NCBI GenBank assembly: GCA_029262875.1
Contig: JAJCYO010000055.1
Location: 1-64,000, forward strand
DNA from: Flavobacteriales bacterium
Lineage (GTDB): Bacteria > Bacteroidota > Bacteroidia > Flavobacteriales_E > Vicingaceae
Length of the DNA stretch: 64,000 bases
Direction of reading: 5' to 3'
Shown: in pieces, positions 45,732 to 53,967 of the stretch
Position numbering within the stretch: the first letter of the stretch is position 1
Layout of the letters: the number at the start of each line of letters is the position of its first letter
Notes under the pieces: generated by a model
Seen by the model: only the letters and a program-made list of their open reading frames with translations
The model's database searches: none
What the model was told of the DNA's origin: nothing
Translations under genes and position numbers: made by a program

Positions 45732-46681
45732 CTGAACTCTTTTTCAATTTTATCTGCTAAAAAAATTGAAAGTTTTACGTAAGATTCTTTTGTCCAACCA
45801 GCAACATGGGGGCTTAATATTACTTTATCAGATTGCACTAAATAATTAAACTCTTCTGGTAATTTTTTCGAGCTTATGGTTTCAAATGATTTCGTTTCAT
45901 ACTCCAAAACATCTAAGCAAGCACCCAGCACCTTGTTTGTTTTTAGTGCCCCCACCAAATCTTCAATACAAACATTATTACCTCGTGCAGTATTAATAAC
46001 GTAAATGGATTTTTTAAACTTTGATAAAAAATCACTGTTTACATAATGTTGTGTTTCTATAGAAAGCGGTAAATGAATGCTTAAAACATCTGTCGATTCA
46101 AAGATAATATCCAATTCCACCTCATCAACATGACTATCGCTAAACCCACTTTTATATTTGTCGTATGCCATCACTCGGCAATCAAATCCAGAAAGTTTTT
46201 TAGCAAAAGCTTTTCCCATGTTTCCATATCCAATTATTCCTATTGTCTTCCCTGAAACTTCTAACCCTCTGTTTCCTTCTCTATCCCAAATTCCTTTTCC
46301 TACTTCGGCATCTCCTTTTTTGAGTTGATTAAACAACATCAACAGCATTCCGAGAGCGTGTTCCCCAACTGCCGTCATATTTCCCTCTGGGGAATTAAAC
46401 ACCTTTATTCCTTTGGTTTCCGCATGGGTTACATCAATGTTTTCTAATCCTGACCCAGAACGAGCTATAAATTTTAATGCGTTTGCTTTATTTAAAAATG
46501 CTGAATCGATGGTAAACCTACTTCTGATGACTATTCCAAAATAGTCCTCAATTTTAGATTCAATTTCTGTCTTCGATGAAGTGACATCTTGTTCACAAGA
46601 ATACCCTAAAGCAGTAAGCTTTTGTTCCAGAACAGGGTGAACAGTATCTAAAAAAAGTATTTTCTTAAAATTAGGCTGCAT
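45728..46681 (-). CDS. D-2-hydroxyacid dehydrogenase (phosphoglycerate dehydrogenase-like)
   Basis: A 317-residue NAD-dependent dehydrogenase. The NAD-binding motif is GIIGYGNMGKAF (about residues 145-156). The catalytic residues of the family are visible: R in NTARGNN, E in CLDVLEYE and H in SPHVAGWT. The ARSGSGLENIDV segment is typical of SerA-like enzymes. It lacks a C-terminal ACT regulatory domain, so another 2-hydroxyacid could be the substrate. It overlaps mgtE by 11 bases, so the two may be co-transcribed. Confidence 0.9.
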   Translation of the reverse strand: MQPNFKKILFLDTVHPVLEQKLTALGYSCEQDVTSSKTEIESKIEDYFGIVIRSRFTIDSAFLNKANALKFIARSGSGLENIDVTHAETKGIKVFNSPEGNMTAVGEHALGMLLMLFNQLKKGDAEVGKGIWDREGNRGLEVSGKTIGIIGYGNMGKAFAKKLSGFDCRVMAYDKYKSGFSDSHVDEVELDIIFESTDVLSIHLPLSIETQHYVNSDFLSKFKKSIYVINTARGNNVCIEDLVGALKTNKVLGACLDVLEYETKSFETISSKKLPEEFNYLVQSDKVILSPHVAGWTKESYVKLSIFLADKIEKEFS

Positions 46682-48026
46682 ACATTAAGTAGCCTATAAA
46701 GAAGTACAAAAACAGTCCAAAAACATCATTAATCGTAGTAATAAAAGGCCCCGTTGCTAAAGCTGGATCTATTTTATATTTGTCCAACATTAAAGGAACT
46801 AATGTTCCGAAAATCGCTGCAAAAACAATAACAGACAAAAGTGATACACTAACAATTATACTTAACGTTAAGTCGTCACTAAAAAAGAAATTATAAATGA
46901 AAATTAAAGACCCTAACACAATTCCGTTAATTAACCCAACCAGCAACTCCTTGAAAAGTTTTCTCCATATTCCATCTAAACCCAACGAGTTATTTGCCAA
47001 TCCTTGTACCACAATTGCCGATGACTGCACCCCTACATTTCCTGCCATCGCAGCAATTAAGGGAATAAAAAAAGCCATTTCTGGATGAATTTGAATTTGG
47101 CCTTCATAAGCCTCAATAACTTGAGCACCTAAAATTCCACCAAACAAACCAATTAGCAACCATGGCAGTCGTGCCCTTGTTAATACCCATGCATTATCTG
47201 AAGATTCCACATTTTCAGAAATACCTGATGCCATTTGATAATCTTTCTCTGCTTCTTCTCGAATAACATCTACCACATCATCAATGGTAATTCTTCCTAA
47301 AAGCCTTCCTATTTCATCAATCACAGGGATTACGACCAAGTCATATTTATCCATTATTTGGGCTACCTCTTCATCATCAGCATCCACCTTCACCAAAATT
47401 ACCTCATCGTTATAAACATCCTTTACCAAGGAGTTTTCCGGAGCTAATAATAATTTCTTTAAAGAAATTCTTCCTTGTAAAATATCATTTTCATCCACCA
47501 CATATACCGTGTACATCTTTTCTACCTCTTCCGCCTGAGCCCTAATTTCTTTGATACATGTTAAGACATCCCAATCTATTTTAACCTTCACTAACTCCTT
47601 CGCCATTAACCCACCAGCAGTATCCTCATCATAATTCAACAGGTCTATAATGTCTCCTGCTTGTTCAATGTCTTCAATGTGAGAAATTACTTCGTCTTGC
47701 TTGCTTTCTGATAATTCCCCAATGACATCAGCAGCATCATCAGAATCTAAGTTGTCAATAATTTTCTCCGCAATTTCTTCTGATGAGATCGCCTCCAAAA
47801 ATTTCTCACGAGTATCTTCGTCTAACTCAACTAACGCATCAGCCCCCAGTTCTTCAGGCAAAAAAGCATAAAATGCTTTCGCCTCATTGGTAGACTGTTC
47901 ATCCAAAATTTCAGCAATATCAACCGCATGAAGCCCATCTATGAGCTCCAGAATTTTAGCCTCAACACTACCCTCTACAGCTGTGTTAAGTTGTTCTAAA
48001 TATTCTTTCGTTAATTCGAATTGCAT
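46671..48026 (-). CDS. mgtE: Magnesium transporter MgtE
   Basis: A 451-residue Mg2+ channel. It has the acidic N-domain (LDEDTREKFLEAISSEE, LDSDDAADVIGELSE), two CBS domains (about residues 130-255: VVDENDILQGRISLKKL and VIDEIGRLLGRITIDDVVDVI), the plug helix, and a five-helix membrane domain with the selectivity-site region PLIAAMAGNVGVQSSAIVVQGLA. The length is standard. It is the first gene before the dehydrogenase (11-base overlap). Confidence 0.95.
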   Translation of the reverse strand: MQFELTKEYLEQLNTAVEGSVEAKILELIDGLHAVDIAEILDEQSTNEAKAFYAFLPEELGADALVELDEDTREKFLEAISSEEIAEKIIDNLDSDDAADVIGELSESKQDEVISHIEDIEQAGDIIDLLNYDEDTAGGLMAKELVKVKIDWDVLTCIKEIRAQAEEVEKMYTVYVVDENDILQGRISLKKLLLAPENSLVKDVYNDEVILVKVDADDEEVAQIMDKYDLVVIPVIDEIGRLLGRITIDDVVDVIREEAEKDYQMASGISENVESSDNAWVLTRARLPWLLIGLFGGILGAQVIEAYEGQIQIHPEMAFFIPLIAAMAGNVGVQSSAIVVQGLANNSLGLDGIWRKLFKELLVGLINGIVLGSLIFIYNFFFSDDLTLSIIVSVSLLSVIVFAAIFGTLVPLMLDKYKIDPALATGPFITTINDVFGLFLYFFIGYLMYAA

Positions 48027-48107
48027 GATTCCTTGCTTTTTAGCGTTGCAAAGCTACAAAATTATCGTGAGGAGCATTTTATGAAGTGCTTTTTCAAGTT
48101 CAACCAC

Positions 48108-48878
48108 CTATCCTAACAAGTTCGTTAACCCCACAAACTGTTCAACACTTAGTTGTTCTGGTCTTAAGCTAAAGATTTCATTGCTTTTAATGTCATCGTT
48201 AATTACGCTTTTTAGTGAGTTTCGCATCGTTTTTCTGCGTTGATTAAAGGCCATTTTCACAATTGTTTTGAATCGTTTTTCATCACAATCCAACTTGGTT
48301 TTTTTGTTTCGTGTTAAGCGAATTACCGCAGATTTCACTTTTGGTGGAGGATCAAAAACATCCTCATTTACTGTAAATAAGTATTCGATATCATAAAACG
48401 CCTGTAACAAAACACTTGTTATTCCATACGTTTTTGAACCTGGGCCGGCAGCAATTCTTTCAGCAACCTCTTTTTGAAACATTCCAACCACTTCTGGGAT
48501 TTGCTCCTTATAATCCAAGACTTTGAATAAAATCTGAGAAGAAATATTATATGGGAAGTTTCCAATTACAGCAAATGGCTCTTTCTCGATAATATCGTTC
48601 AAATCCATTTTTAAAAAATCTCCATAGATGATGTTTCCTTTTAAAACTGGGTATTTTTCTGCTAAAAACCCGATCGACTCTCTGTCTACGTCAACAGCAT
48701 AGGTTTGGTAATTTTTTTGCTCAATTAAATACTGTGTCAGCACACCCATTCCTGGCCCGACCTCAACAACTTTTTTGTATTGGTCCTTTAAGGAAAGTGC
48801 ATCAACAATTTTTTTTGCGATCTCTAAATCGGTCAAAAAGTGTTGTCCAAGGTGTTTTTTTGCTTTTACTTTTTGCAA
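48108..48878 (-). CDS. rsmA: 16S rRNA (adenine(1518)-N(6)/adenine(1519)-N(6))-dimethyltransferase
   Basis: A 256-residue SAM-dependent rRNA methyltransferase (KsgA) that dimethylates two adenines near the 3' end of 16S r[14 protein letters not shown] near the N-terminus, [14 protein letters not shown] (SAM-binding), [14 protein letters not shown] (NxPY) and [15 protein letters not shown] are all typical. The length is normal. It is preceded by a TACCTTTG box and is divergent to the secreted VWA-like gene. Confidence 0.95.
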   Translation of the reverse strand: MQKVKAKKHLGQHFLTDLEIAKKIVDALSLKDQYKKVVEVGPGMGVLTQYLIEQKNYQTYAVDVDRESIGFLAEKYPVLKGNIIYGDFLKMDLNDIIEKEPFAVIGNFPYNISSQILFKVLDYKEQIPEVVGMFQKEVAERIAAGPGSKTYGITSVLLQAFYDIEYLFTVNEDVFDPPPKVKSAVIRLTRNKKTKLDCDEKRFKTIVKMAFNQRRKTMRNSLKSVINDDIKSNEIFSLRPEQLSVEQFVGLTNLLG

Positions 48879-48911
48879 TATCGTGGGTTATTTAAAGTTG
48901 TTTGTATATTG

Positions 48912-48919
48912 CAAAGGTA
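48912..48919 (-). promoter_or_regulatory. Putative -7 box (TACCTTTG) of rsmA
   Basis: The minus strand reads TACCTTTG, matching TAnnTTTG, 33 bases upstream of the rsmA start at 48878. Confidence 0.4.
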
Positions 48920-48934
48920 ACATAACAAGGCTTA

Positions 48935-50218
48935 ATGAAGGGTTTTTATTTTTTATTACTGTATTGCTGCTCACTATATAGTTCAGCACAAACCTATCGC
49001 GCATTGGTAAATGCTGAGCCTATTTTTGTTAATAAAATTGATATTTCTGAATTAAAGGAAAATCAACTATACATTGCAATGCCTTTCGCAAAAAAAACGG
49101 TTTTAAATCCCAATCAAAAAAAACAGCTTAACGAAAGGGTGGTTATTAAATTAGAATTGGTGTATACAAAATACCGAAAGGCAAGCTCTTTTAATCAAAA
49201 AACACTAAATAAAAACCGACTAAAAGAACTTCATAAATTAGTCCCGAGTTTATTTGAAAATCGCTTTTGGGGTTTCGATTTGGTCAGCCAAACCAATGGA
49301 GATTCTCCCGAGATTTGTAATAAAATGTTTCATGGTTTTATTGTCACTTTCCGTCCAAATTCAACAAATAACATGCTCGATTTAGAAGCCCGTTATTTAG
49401 AAGACATGGTTGAGGCTCTTGTAAAACAAGATAGCTTAGATAACGATACCGTCCCTATGAATTATGACATTAAAACACATTATGACAAACAAATTGGCTA
49501 CGTTCACGATACCATTTGGTATGTAGACACCATAACGGGCCCTGCTCCTCCTGATTTTTTTTACTTGCAAGCCCTCTATAATGATACAACCGTCTTAGGT
49601 GCATTTAAACGAAACACACATTGGAAAAACTTTATTGTTGTTACAGATGTCACTGGTTCTATGTCTCCATATAGTGCTCAAGTTTTTGTTTGGTTAAAGA
49701 AACAAGCAGAACAAAAGACTGCTCAGTATTTTGTGTTTTTTAACGATGGGGACGAAAAGCCATCTGCGAAGAAAAAGCCTTTAGAGACAGGGGGTATTTA
49801 CATTAGTAAAAACAAAAGCTTAGATGCGGTGATTAAAACAGCAACAAAGTGTATGAAGAATGGCTCTGGAGGAGGAGAGCATATGGAAAATGATATAGAA
49901 GCAATTATTGATGGAGCAAAACAATACCCAGAGGCCGATGAAATCATTTTAGTTGCCGATAACATGGAAAGCATGCGTGATTATAAATACATTAAAAAAA
50001 TTAAAAAGCCTGTTCATATTATTCTTTGTGGAGCAGAAAACAGAATTAATGTTCAATACTTAGACTTAGCTCGGCAAACCAAAGGAACCATTCATACGAT
50101 AAATGCTGATGTGGTCAACCTCCAAAGATTTAAAGAAGGTGAGCATTTTTTTATTGATGATAAGGAGTATATGTTCCAAAAAGGAAGGTTCCATGCTATT
50201 TATGAGAAGTTTTATTAA
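48935..50218 (+). CDS. Secreted protein with von Willebrand A-like domain
   Basis: A 427-residue protein with a signal peptide (MKGFYFLLLYCCSLYSSAQ). The N-terminal half (about residues 20-200) has no recognised domain. Residues about 225-425 resemble a VWA domain: FIVVTDVTGSMSPY has the MIDAS-like DxTGSMS pattern, followed by AQYFVFFNDGD and EADEIILVADNMESMRD. A metal-dependent adhesion or protein-binding role outside the cytoplasm is inferred. It has no T9SS tail or TM helix. Its TAA shares TTAA with the convergent glycosyltransferase gene. Confidence 0.75.
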   Translation: MKGFYFLLLYCCSLYSSAQTYRALVNAEPIFVNKIDISELKENQLYIAMPFAKKTVLNPNQKKQLNERVVIKLELVYTKYRKASSFNQKTLNKNRLKELHKLVPSLFENRFWGFDLVSQTNGDSPEICNKMFHGFIVTFRPNSTNNMLDLEARYLEDMVEALVKQDSLDNDTVPMNYDIKTHYDKQIGYVHDTIWYVDTITGPAPPDFFYLQALYNDTTVLGAFKRNTHWKNFIVVTDVTGSMSPYSAQVFVWLKKQAEQKTAQYFVFFNDGDEKPSAKKKPLETGGIYISKNKSLDAVIKTATKCMKNGSGGGEHMENDIEAIIDGAKQYPEADEIILVADNMESMRDYKYIKKIKKPVHIILCGAENRINVQYLDLARQTKGTIHTINADVVNLQRFKEGEHFFIDDKEYMFQKGRFHAIYEKFY

Positions 50219-50910
50219 AAACTTATTTTATTTTTATAATAAGCATATAACCCCTCTGGAGCAACTCCTACAATTTTTTTGATGTGCATAATTGAAAAAA
50301 TAGTTTGCAACTTTACTGCTCCAAGCTTATCATATTTACGGGTAGAAGTAATGACTTTTTGAGGGAGCTTAATGTAGTTTGTGGCCAACTTAATTCTTGA
50401 CATAATTTCAATGTCTTCCATAACCACCCATTCCTCATTAAACCCTCCTATTTGATTAAACAATGTTCTTGTAATAAACAGAGACTGATCTCCTCCGCTT
50501 GCTATGTCCCATTTAAAACGAGTAAACCAACTCCAAAAATTAAAAAAGAAAGTCTTTTTATTAAATGTCATTCTAAAGCTTCCGGCTTGCTTATCGAGTG
50601 AGACAGCTTTTATTATTGCCTCGTCAAATCCTTTTGGAGGAAAAGTATCAGCATGTAAAAAATAAACTATTTCTCCTTCTGCTTTCCTCGCTCCAACATT
50701 TAACTGTTTTGCACGCCCTTTGGAGGAGTTTAATGTAATAACCTCCTTTCGCGATTCAACTAAGGTTGTGGTCTGGTCTGTGCTTTCACCATCAACAACA
50801 ATGATTTCTGAAGTAATATTTTGGGATCTAATTTTTTGAAGATGAGTTAACAATTTTGTGATTCCTTCAGCTTCATTATGGGTTGGAATAATAATGCTAA
50901 GTTGCAACAT
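50215..50910 (-). CDS. TIGR04283 family arsenosugar biosynthesis glycosyltransferase
   Basis: A 231-residue GT2 glycosyltransferase. LSIIIPTHNEAEGITKLL and EIIVVDGESTDQTT form the nucleotide-sugar-binding start; GEIVYFLHADTFPP holds the acidic DxD-like site, and GGDQSLFITRTLFNQIGGF is typical. It matches the TIGR04283 family often found beside arsenosugar genes. It is the last gene of the minus operon, overlapping the TIGR04282 gene by 1 base. Confidence 0.88.
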   Translation of the reverse strand: MLQLSIIIPTHNEAEGITKLLTHLQKIRSQNITSEIIVVDGESTDQTTTLVESRKEVITLNSSKGRAKQLNVGARKAEGEIVYFLHADTFPPKGFDEAIIKAVSLDKQAGSFRMTFNKKTFFFNFWSWFTRFKWDIASGGDQSLFITRTLFNQIGGFNEEWVVMEDIEIMSRIKLATNYIKLPQKVITSTRKYDKLGAVKLQTIFSIMHIKKIVGVAPEGLYAYYKNKISF

Positions 50911-51515
50911 TAAATCACATGTTTTATTTCATCATAAATGCTTGAACGCTCTAAATCCTCTATTGTGTCAATATCGTTTAGTGTTTCAAGTAAAGAAAAA
51001 CCAATCCTTTTTTCTGTTAGCTCTATTAAGGTCTTTTCTAATAAATCATTGGTGCTCCAGTGCTTATTTTTAAAAACAGAATAATGTTTTTTAGTCATTC
51101 CCACTAAATAATACCCACCATCTTCTGCAGGGCCAAAAACTACCTCGTTATTATTTAATTCATCAAATCCTTTTTGAATGATTTGAGTTGAAATATCCGG
51201 CAAATCAGAACCTATTAAAATTATTTTCTGAAAACCACTTTTAAAGCCTTTTTCGAAAGAATTTTGCATTTTTTGGCCTAAATCAGCTCCTTTTTGAACG
51301 TTTTTGAGTGTTTTTGGCCATTTTTCTTCAATTATCACATCAGAAAAATAGATGGTTTTATCAGATGAGATTTGGTTGGTAACATTTTCAGTGATTTCTA
51401 CCAAGTGTTTATAAACTTGAAATGCTGCTTCTGTTCCAATGGTTTTAGCCAAGCGTGTTTTGACTTTACCAAGCTTAATGTTTTTTACAAAAACAATGAG
51501 GAGTGTTTTACTCAT
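50910..51515 (-). CDS. TIGR04282 family arsenosugar biosynthesis glycosyltransferase (DUF2064)
   Basis: A 201-residue nucleotidyltransferase-like protein. VKNIKLGKVKTRLAKTIG, ILIGSDLPDIS and FGPAEDGGYYLVGMTKKH are the DUF2064/TIGR04282 hallmarks. It probably acts with TIGR04283 on an arsenic-bearing sugar or a related glycan. It overlaps the rhodanese gene by 8 bases and the following glycosyltransferase by 1, indicating one translational unit. Confidence 0.9.
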   Translation of the reverse strand: MSKTLLIVFVKNIKLGKVKTRLAKTIGTEAAFQVYKHLVEITENVTNQISSDKTIYFSDVIIEEKWPKTLKNVQKGADLGQKMQNSFEKGFKSGFQKIILIGSDLPDISTQIIQKGFDELNNNEVVFGPAEDGGYYLVGMTKKHYSVFKNKHWSTNDLLEKTLIELTEKRIGFSLLETLNDIDTIEDLERSSIYDEIKHVI

Positions 51516-52014
51516 AAACCTTCTCTCCTTTCGTTACCCACTTTCCCCATGACTTGTCATAAGCATGAATTTTTTGAGTCTCATTTCCATCATTATCATA
51601 AACAGGATATCCTTTGTTTTTCCATTCAAAAATTCCACCATGTAAATTCATTACTTTTTTAAACCCTGCTTTTTTTAATTTTTCACCAACCTTCTCGCTT
51701 CTATACCCTACCGAGCAATAAACAACAATTGTTGTTGATTTATCAACGCCTTCTGTCTTTGGCATCTTAAAATAATCATAACCAACGTGTTTCGCGCCTT
51801 TTATGTGGCTTACATCATACTCCTTTTTTTCTCGAGCATCCAAAATCAATAATGGTGTTTTGGTGTTTTCTACTTTTTTAAGATTCTCAGCAGAAATTAG
51901 AGGAATCGTTTTAGAAATAATTTCATTTTTCAGTTTTTCAAACGAATCATAGTCTTGAGCAAAAGAGCCTAAGCCTAATGCTAAAAAGAGTAATAGTAAA
52001 AACTGTTTTTTCAT
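51508..52014 (-). CDS. Secreted rhodanese-like domain protein
   Basis: A 168-residue protein with a signal peptide (MKKQFLLLLFLALGLGSFAQ) and one rhodanese domain. LLILDAREKKEYDVSHIKGAKHVGY and VVYCSVGYRSEKVGEKLKKAG carry the active-site cysteine C100. It could transfer sulfur or reduce a thiol in the periplasm. It lies between the ArsS-like and TIGR04282 genes, an arrangement that suggests a link to arsenosugar chemistry. It starts 10 bases after arsS. Confidence 0.9.
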   Translation of the reverse strand: MKKQFLLLLFLALGLGSFAQDYDSFEKLKNEIISKTIPLISAENLKKVENTKTPLLILDAREKKEYDVSHIKGAKHVGYDYFKMPKTEGVDKSTTIVVYCSVGYRSEKVGEKLKKAGFKKVMNLHGGIFEWKNKGYPVYDNDGNETQKIHAYDKSWGKWVTKGEKVYE

Positions 52015-52024
52015 TCTTCTTGTT

Positions 52025-53053
52025 TTAAGCTATGCTCCCCTGGCAACTCGATCCCGCTCCCGCTGTACAGCCATAGCAATGTTGTCCTACAATAATGTTC
52101 CTGTTTTTTAATTGTTCATTATTGTAGTCTTTAATGTGCTGACAAGGTGAAGCAACCCCCAGCTTTAACATTTGATTAAAATCACAATCAAATAGCTTGC
52201 CATCCCAACCGACAGAAATTGTATTTCTACACATTACATTTTCAGCCGCAATTGGATTGTATGACTCAATGAGCTTGTTCATGTATTCTTCATACCTGTC
52301 AACTTTTAATAAGAAATCTAAAAAACGACTGATTGGCAAATTGGTTATGGTAAACAATCGATTAAACTCAATATCAAACAATTCCTTTAGCTCCCTTTTA
52401 TAATCTAACTCTAACGCCTTTTGTTCTGGGGGTAAAGATGCCCCTCCTGGGTTAAAAACTAACTCCAGCTCCAGCCCTGTTCCTTCTTTTCCATATCCCA
52501 ATTCGTTTAAGCGTTGCAATGCTTGAATAGACCTTTTAAAAACTCCATTCCCTCTTTGCTTATCCACATTATCCTTTGTATAACAAGGCATAGATGAAAT
52601 GACAGTTACATTATTTTCCTTATAAAACTGAGGAATATCTAAGTAGTTTTTGTAGGTAAGAATTGTCAAGTTACTTCGTACAATAACTTTTTTCCCTAAT
52701 TGAGCTAACTCCGCAACAAACCATCTAAAGTTAGGGTTCATTTCTGGCGCGCCTCCTGTTAAATCAACTGTATGGATGTTTGTATTTTTTGCCACATCCA
52801 AACATTGTTGAAGTACTTTTTTTGTCATTATCTCCGTACGATCAGGACCAGCGTCAACATGGCAATGCTCACAAACCTGATTACATAGCTTCCCTAAGTT
52901 TAGTTGAAGAATTTCTATTTCAGTAGGTTTTAAAGGAAATAGCTCAATATTGTTGAGTTTCTCAGAAAATTTTACTGCTGAAGTATTTTCTAATGTTTTT
53001 ACCTGAAATGCCGCATCAGTTAATTTGTTCTTCTGTTTTTGTAACGTCTCCAT
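52025..53053 (-). CDS. arsS: Arsenosugar biosynthesis radical SAM protein ArsS-like
   Basis: A 342-residue radical SAM protein. The Fe-S cluster motif is LGKLCNQVCEHCHVDAGP (C57, C61, C64). TVDLTGGAPEMNPNFRWF and LVFNPGGASLPP are typical of the ArsS/DUF3641 family. The C-terminal cysteines, CYGCTAGAGSSCQGS (C326, C329, C337), fit an auxiliary site. ArsS is thought to make the C-As bond of arsenosugars from methylated arsenic, usually with ArsM, which is not visible here. It heads the four-gene operon. Confidence 0.88.
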   Translation of the reverse strand: METLQKQKNKLTDAAFQVKTLENTSAVKFSEKLNNIELFPLKPTEIEILQLNLGKLCNQVCEHCHVDAGPDRTEIMTKKVLQQCLDVAKNTNIHTVDLTGGAPEMNPNFRWFVAELAQLGKKVIVRSNLTILTYKNYLDIPQFYKENNVTVISSMPCYTKDNVDKQRGNGVFKRSIQALQRLNELGYGKEGTGLELELVFNPGGASLPPEQKALELDYKRELKELFDIEFNRLFTITNLPISRFLDFLLKVDRYEEYMNKLIESYNPIAAENVMCRNTISVGWDGKLFDCDFNQMLKLGVASPCQHIKDYNNEQLKNRNIIVGQHCYGCTAGAGSSCQGSIA

Positions 53054-53216
53054 TAGTCTCCTGGTAATATAGAAAATGCTAAATTCTGATTTTAGTTTGT
53101 TTTATTTTGTCTTTACTCTGACTATGTTTCATCTTGTTTTTTGCCATCAATAAATACCCATATGTCTTATTGCGATAATATCGCCTTCTTTTTCTTAAAA
53201 AACCTGAATTATGTCA

Positions 53217-53246
53217 TTGATTCATTCACAACAATTTTTACATTTG
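53217..53246 (+). promoter_or_regulatory. Bacteroidota promoter of the sdhCAB operon
   Basis: TTG (53217-53219), then exactly 19 bases, then TACATTTG (53239-53246), an exact TAnnTTTG match. It is the best-formed promoter in the window. The expected transcription start is near 53253 and the sdhC ATG is at 53282. Confidence 0.85.
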
Positions 53247-53251
53247 TGAAT
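53224..53251. promoter_or_regulatory. Inverted repeat ATTCACAA-N12-TTGTGAAT over the sdh promoter
   Basis: ATTCACAA (53224-53231) and TTGTGAAT (53244-53251) form a perfect 8-bp palindrome that spans the -7 box. Such a site could bind a dimeric regulator, for example of the CRP/FNR class whose half-sites contain TGTGA, to repress transcription. This is inferred from position and symmetry alone. Confidence 0.45.
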
Positions 53252-53281
53252 CTTTTTATTATTAAATAAACGACCGATATT

Positions 53282-53950
53282 ATGAGTAAAGGATTTTCAA
53301 AGTCTTCTGTTGGAAGGAAAGTGCTAATGGCTTTATCAGGTTTTTTCTTGATTTCTTTTTTACTGCTCCATTTTGTAATTAACTTTTTATCTGTTTTTGA
53401 TGCAGACCTCTTTAATGTAGCTTCTCATTTTATGGGAACAAACTGGATAATTCAATTCATTATGCAGCCTGTTTTACTCTTTGGTGTATTGTTCCATTTG
53501 ATTATGGGTATTTATTTAGAGCTAAAAAATAGAGCTGCAAGACCTATAAAGTACGCCATGAATAAACCAAGTGAGAATGCTTCTTGGATAAGTAGAAATA
53601 TGGTGATTACAGGGGTAATGGTTTTGCTTTTTTTAGGGTTACACTTTTATGATTTTTGGGTTCCTGAAATTGTTGACAAATTTGTTGATGGGATATGGGA
53701 TCAACCAACAAAATATTTCACGCATTTGGTTCATAAGTTTGAAGATCCTGTGAGGGTTGGGATTTATTGCTTATCGTTTGTGTTTTTGGGGTTACATTTA
53801 TTACATGGCTTTCAATCTGCTTTTCAATCTGCAGGGTTCAACCACAACAAGTACACTCCTTTAATTAAAAAACTTGGTAATTTATTCGCTATTGTTATCT
53901 CTCTGGGATTTATATTCATAGCTGTTTTTCACCATTTTAATTCTCATTAA
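53282..53950 (+). CDS. sdhC: Succinate dehydrogenase cytochrome b subunit
   Basis: A 222-residue membrane subunit with five predicted TM helices, of the Bacteroidota/epsilon type-B fumarate reductase or succinate dehydrogenase. [26 protein letters not shown] and [10 protein letters not shown] contain the histidines that could bind the two hemes, with [18 protein letters not shown] near the C-terminus. It is the first gene of sdhCAB, transcribed from a strong promoter. Confidence 0.93.
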   Translation: MSKGFSKSSVGRKVLMALSGFFLISFLLLHFVINFLSVFDADLFNVASHFMGTNWIIQFIMQPVLLFGVLFHLIMGIYLELKNRAARPIKYAMNKPSENASWISRNMVITGVMVLLFLGLHFYDFWVPEIVDKFVDGIWDQPTKYFTHLVHKFEDPVRVGIYCLSFVFLGLHLLHGFQSAFQSAGFNHNKYTPLIKKLGNLFAIVISLGFIFIAVFHHFNSH

Positions 53951-53967
53951 TCTTTTATCCTTTAGAT

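Noticed and set aside
53054-53281. 228-base region between arsS and sdhC as a riboswitch
   Set aside because: The only clear structure is the palindrome on the sdh promoter; nothing resembles a known riboswitch, and no exact TAnnTTTG box for arsS was found.
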